From assembly GCF_004000865.1 (NCBI RefSeq), contig NZ_BIMB01000007.1, positions 124,001 through 188,000 on the forward strand: a stretch of DNA of 64,000 bases. Reading direction: 5' to 3'. The DNA is from Paenibacillus elgii NBRC 100335 (GTDB lineage: Bacteria > Bacillota > Bacilli > Paenibacillales > NBRC-103111). The notes under the pieces were generated by a model. That model was not told where the DNA came from. It saw only the letters and a program-made list of their open reading frames with translations, and ran no database searches. Shown piece by piece: positions 62,888-64,000 of this stretch (position 1 is its first letter; every line of letters begins with the position of its first letter). A program made the position numbers and the translations under genes.

Positions 62888-63511
62888 ATGTTAGCCCAAA
62901 AAAAATCAATTTCATCGATCGCAGGTATGACGATCATCATCGGTACCGTGCTGCTGACGGCGGCGTGCGGGAGCATTACGAAACCGGCCGATTATGAATC
63001 GAAAGCCGCCGAAGCGCCGGCCAAAAAAGACATTCAGCTGTTGAAGGATCTCCCTCAGCCGGTTACGATGACGATCGACCCGTCGTTGGATACCAAAGAA
63101 GCTACGGCAATGGTGCAGACCGCTCAGCGCTTCTACGCGTTCTGGAATACTGGCAATGAGGAGTTCCTTTCGCAAGCGGTCGCATCCGGCTTTACCGACA
63201 ACACGCTGCCCAAGGGGCGGCCTCAAGGGCCGGATGGCTTGTCCTTCGCCTCCCGCAATTTTCGCAAAGCCGTTCCCGACTTGCAGTGCAAAATTGAAGA
63301 TTTATTGGTCATCGGAGACAAAGTAACCGCCCGTCTTTCCTTCACCGGCACGCATAAAGGCGAGTTCTTGGGCAAAACGCCGACCGGCAAGCCCATTCAA
63401 TTCATGGCGATCGATGTGCTGCGCATCAAGGACGGGAAGCTCGTTGAAGACTGGCACTTGGAAGACAATTTAACGCTTATGCAGCAGCTTGGCGTCGTGC
63501 CCGAAAATTAA
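62888..63511 (+). CDS. Lipoprotein with SnoaL-like (ester cyclase) domain
   Basis: 207 aa. The signal peptide (SISSIAGMTIIIGTVLLTAA) ends in the lipobox LTAACGS. Residues about 75-205 form a SnoaL-like/NTF2 fold: AQRFYAFWNTGNEEFLSQAV, FRKAVPDLQCKIEDLLVIGDKVTARLSFTGTHKGEFLG, GKPIQFMAIDVLRIKDGKLVEDWHLEDN. Cytoplasmic members bind polyketides or act as isomerases; a lipid-anchored extracytoplasmic member is less usual. The start is ATG 62888, with TTTGGAGG upstream. Terminator follows. Confidence 0.88.
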   Translation: MLAQKKSISSIAGMTIIIGTVLLTAACGSITKPADYESKAAEAPAKKDIQLLKDLPQPVTMTIDPSLDTKEATAMVQTAQRFYAFWNTGNEEFLSQAVASGFTDNTLPKGRPQGPDGLSFASRNFRKAVPDLQCKIEDLLVIGDKVTARLSFTGTHKGEFLGKTPTGKPIQFMAIDVLRIKDGKLVEDWHLEDNLTLMQQLGVVPEN

Positions 63512-63515
63512 TGTA

Positions 63516-63567
63516 AAAAGACTGGGAAATCGGCCTGCGTGAAGCTGAGGATTTTCCAGTCTTTATA
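63516..63567 (+). terminator. Terminator after the SnoaL-like lipoprotein
   Basis: AAAGACTGGGAAA and TTTTCCAGTCTTT form a long stem between the two converging genes; usable from both sides. Confidence 0.75.
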
Positions 63568-63580
63568 AGTTCAAGCCGAC

Positions 63581-64000
63581 TCAATCAAGCAATTGCAGCT
63601 CCTTGGCCTGAGCGATCGCTTTGGTCCGCCGGTTAACCTTGAGCTTCGTGAAAATATTTTTCACATGAACCTTCACCGTACCAACCGCCACAACTAACTG
63701 CTCCGCAATCTCTTTATTCGTCAATCCCGTGGCCAGTAAAGCGAGCACCTCCATCTCACGCTCTGTCAGAGGCTCCTCCATCGGGTGCGGCGTTCTTGGA
63801 CTCCCCTTCCCATTCTCCGGCTCGCTATCGAATTGGCCCAGCGACCGCAGCAGCTCGCAAATATACAAGCTCTGCGCGGCTATGGCATGAAAGATGCTGA
63901 TCCTCTCCGGGGAAAACACGCCTGCCACGAGCGTATTTTCAAGATAAAGCACCCCGACCGACGCCCCGTGAACGGTCACCGGCATACATAAGGCGGATTT
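63581..64000 (-). CDS. C-terminal part of a GAF-LuxR regulator, runs off the window
   Basis: Partial: about 140 codons, 5' end beyond 64000. The visible N-terminal part ends a GAF domain ([20 protein letters not shown] then [23 protein letters not shown]). After a short Ser/Pro linker comes the LuxR helix-turn-helix, [46 protein letters not shown]. The GAF passage is of the type seen in large AAA/serine-kinase-like regulators and their sensor-kinase relatives, so the whole protein may exceed 1000 aa. What it controls is unknown. Confidence 0.85.
   Translation of the reverse strand, partial: KSALCMPVTVHGASVGVLYLENTLVAGVFSPERISIFHAIAAQSLYICELLRSLGQFDSEPENGKGSPRTPHPMEEPLTEREMEVLALLATGLTNKEIAEQLVVAVGTVKVHVKNIFTKLKVNRRTKAIAQAKELQLLD

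Noticed and set aside
1-64000. CRISPR arrays, rRNA, tRNA or intact insertion sequences
   Set aside because: None seen: no regular repeat-spacer pattern, no cloverleaf or rRNA segments, no transposase.

Overview
The window looks like a chromosomal segment of a GC-rich, low-copy-insertion Firmicute of the Paenibacillaceae (Paenibacillus or a close relative). The signs are strong AGGAGG-type ribosome binding sites, rho-independent terminators after most genes, a surface protein with a copper-amine-oxidase-like N-terminal domain, a DUF6509 gene, a MocR regulator with a divergent EamA transporter, and an ECF sigma/DUF4179 pair. No rRNA, tRNA, CRISPR array or complete insertion sequence was found.

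Left part (1-17.9 kb, minus strand): a five-gene hybrid NRPS/PKS operon that appears complete and collinear. From its promoter near 17.9 kb it reads C-A-PCP (17867-14592), KS-AT-KR-ACP (14583-9889), a stand-alone luciferase-like monooxygenase (9875-8640), C-A-PCP-E (8643-3943) and C-A-PCP-TE (3906-16). The line should build a short N-capped chain: residue 1, a malonate unit, an epimerised residue and a last residue, released by the thioesterase. Three features stand out. The ketoreductase has lost its nucleotide-binding and catalytic residues. The monooxygenase carries an N-terminal helix like that of the downstream NRPS. The first protein opens with a condensation domain, as in lipopeptide starters.

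18-29.5 kb: prophage debris (a frameshifted ParB-like gene and the start of a cytosine methyltransferase); small secreted proteins; an iron module (AraC/Btr-like regulator, Fur box, FeuA/B/C-like siderophore importer without its ATPase); a GNAT gene and a VC0807-type membrane protein behind a deleted TetR gene that still has twin operators; a surface protein; an HTH/DUF6809-like divergent pair; a candidate type I toxin-antisense locus; a macrolide-type glycosyltransferase; and a YiaA/B membrane protein.

29.5-50.1 kb: an oligopeptide ABC operon (B-C-D-F-A) behind a near-consensus sigma-A promoter; DUF6509; ilvE divergent from a LysR gene; a quinone oxidoreductase followed by a tight cluster of four DnaA boxes; LysE; hybrid-cluster protein; a DJ-1/PfpI protein; two HAD phosphatases and a GntR/HutC regulator linked by shared palindromic operators; a quinone/electrophile-resistance module (mhqP-mhqO-mhqD-like), rpiA, an mhqN-like nitroreductase and a second luciferase-like oxidoreductase.

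50.1-55.4 kb is visibly AT-richer: small membrane and secreted proteins, ECF sigma with DUF4179 anti-sigma, and two coupled nucleotidyltransferases of the aminoglycoside-resistance type. 55.5-64 kb returns to GC-rich sequence: MocR/EamA pair, MFS and ABC exporters with a MarR regulator and two matching operators, an MBL-fold hydrolase, a SnoaL-like lipoprotein, and the 3' end of a GAF-LuxR regulator that runs off the window. All identifications come from reading the sequence and remembered family features; no search was run.
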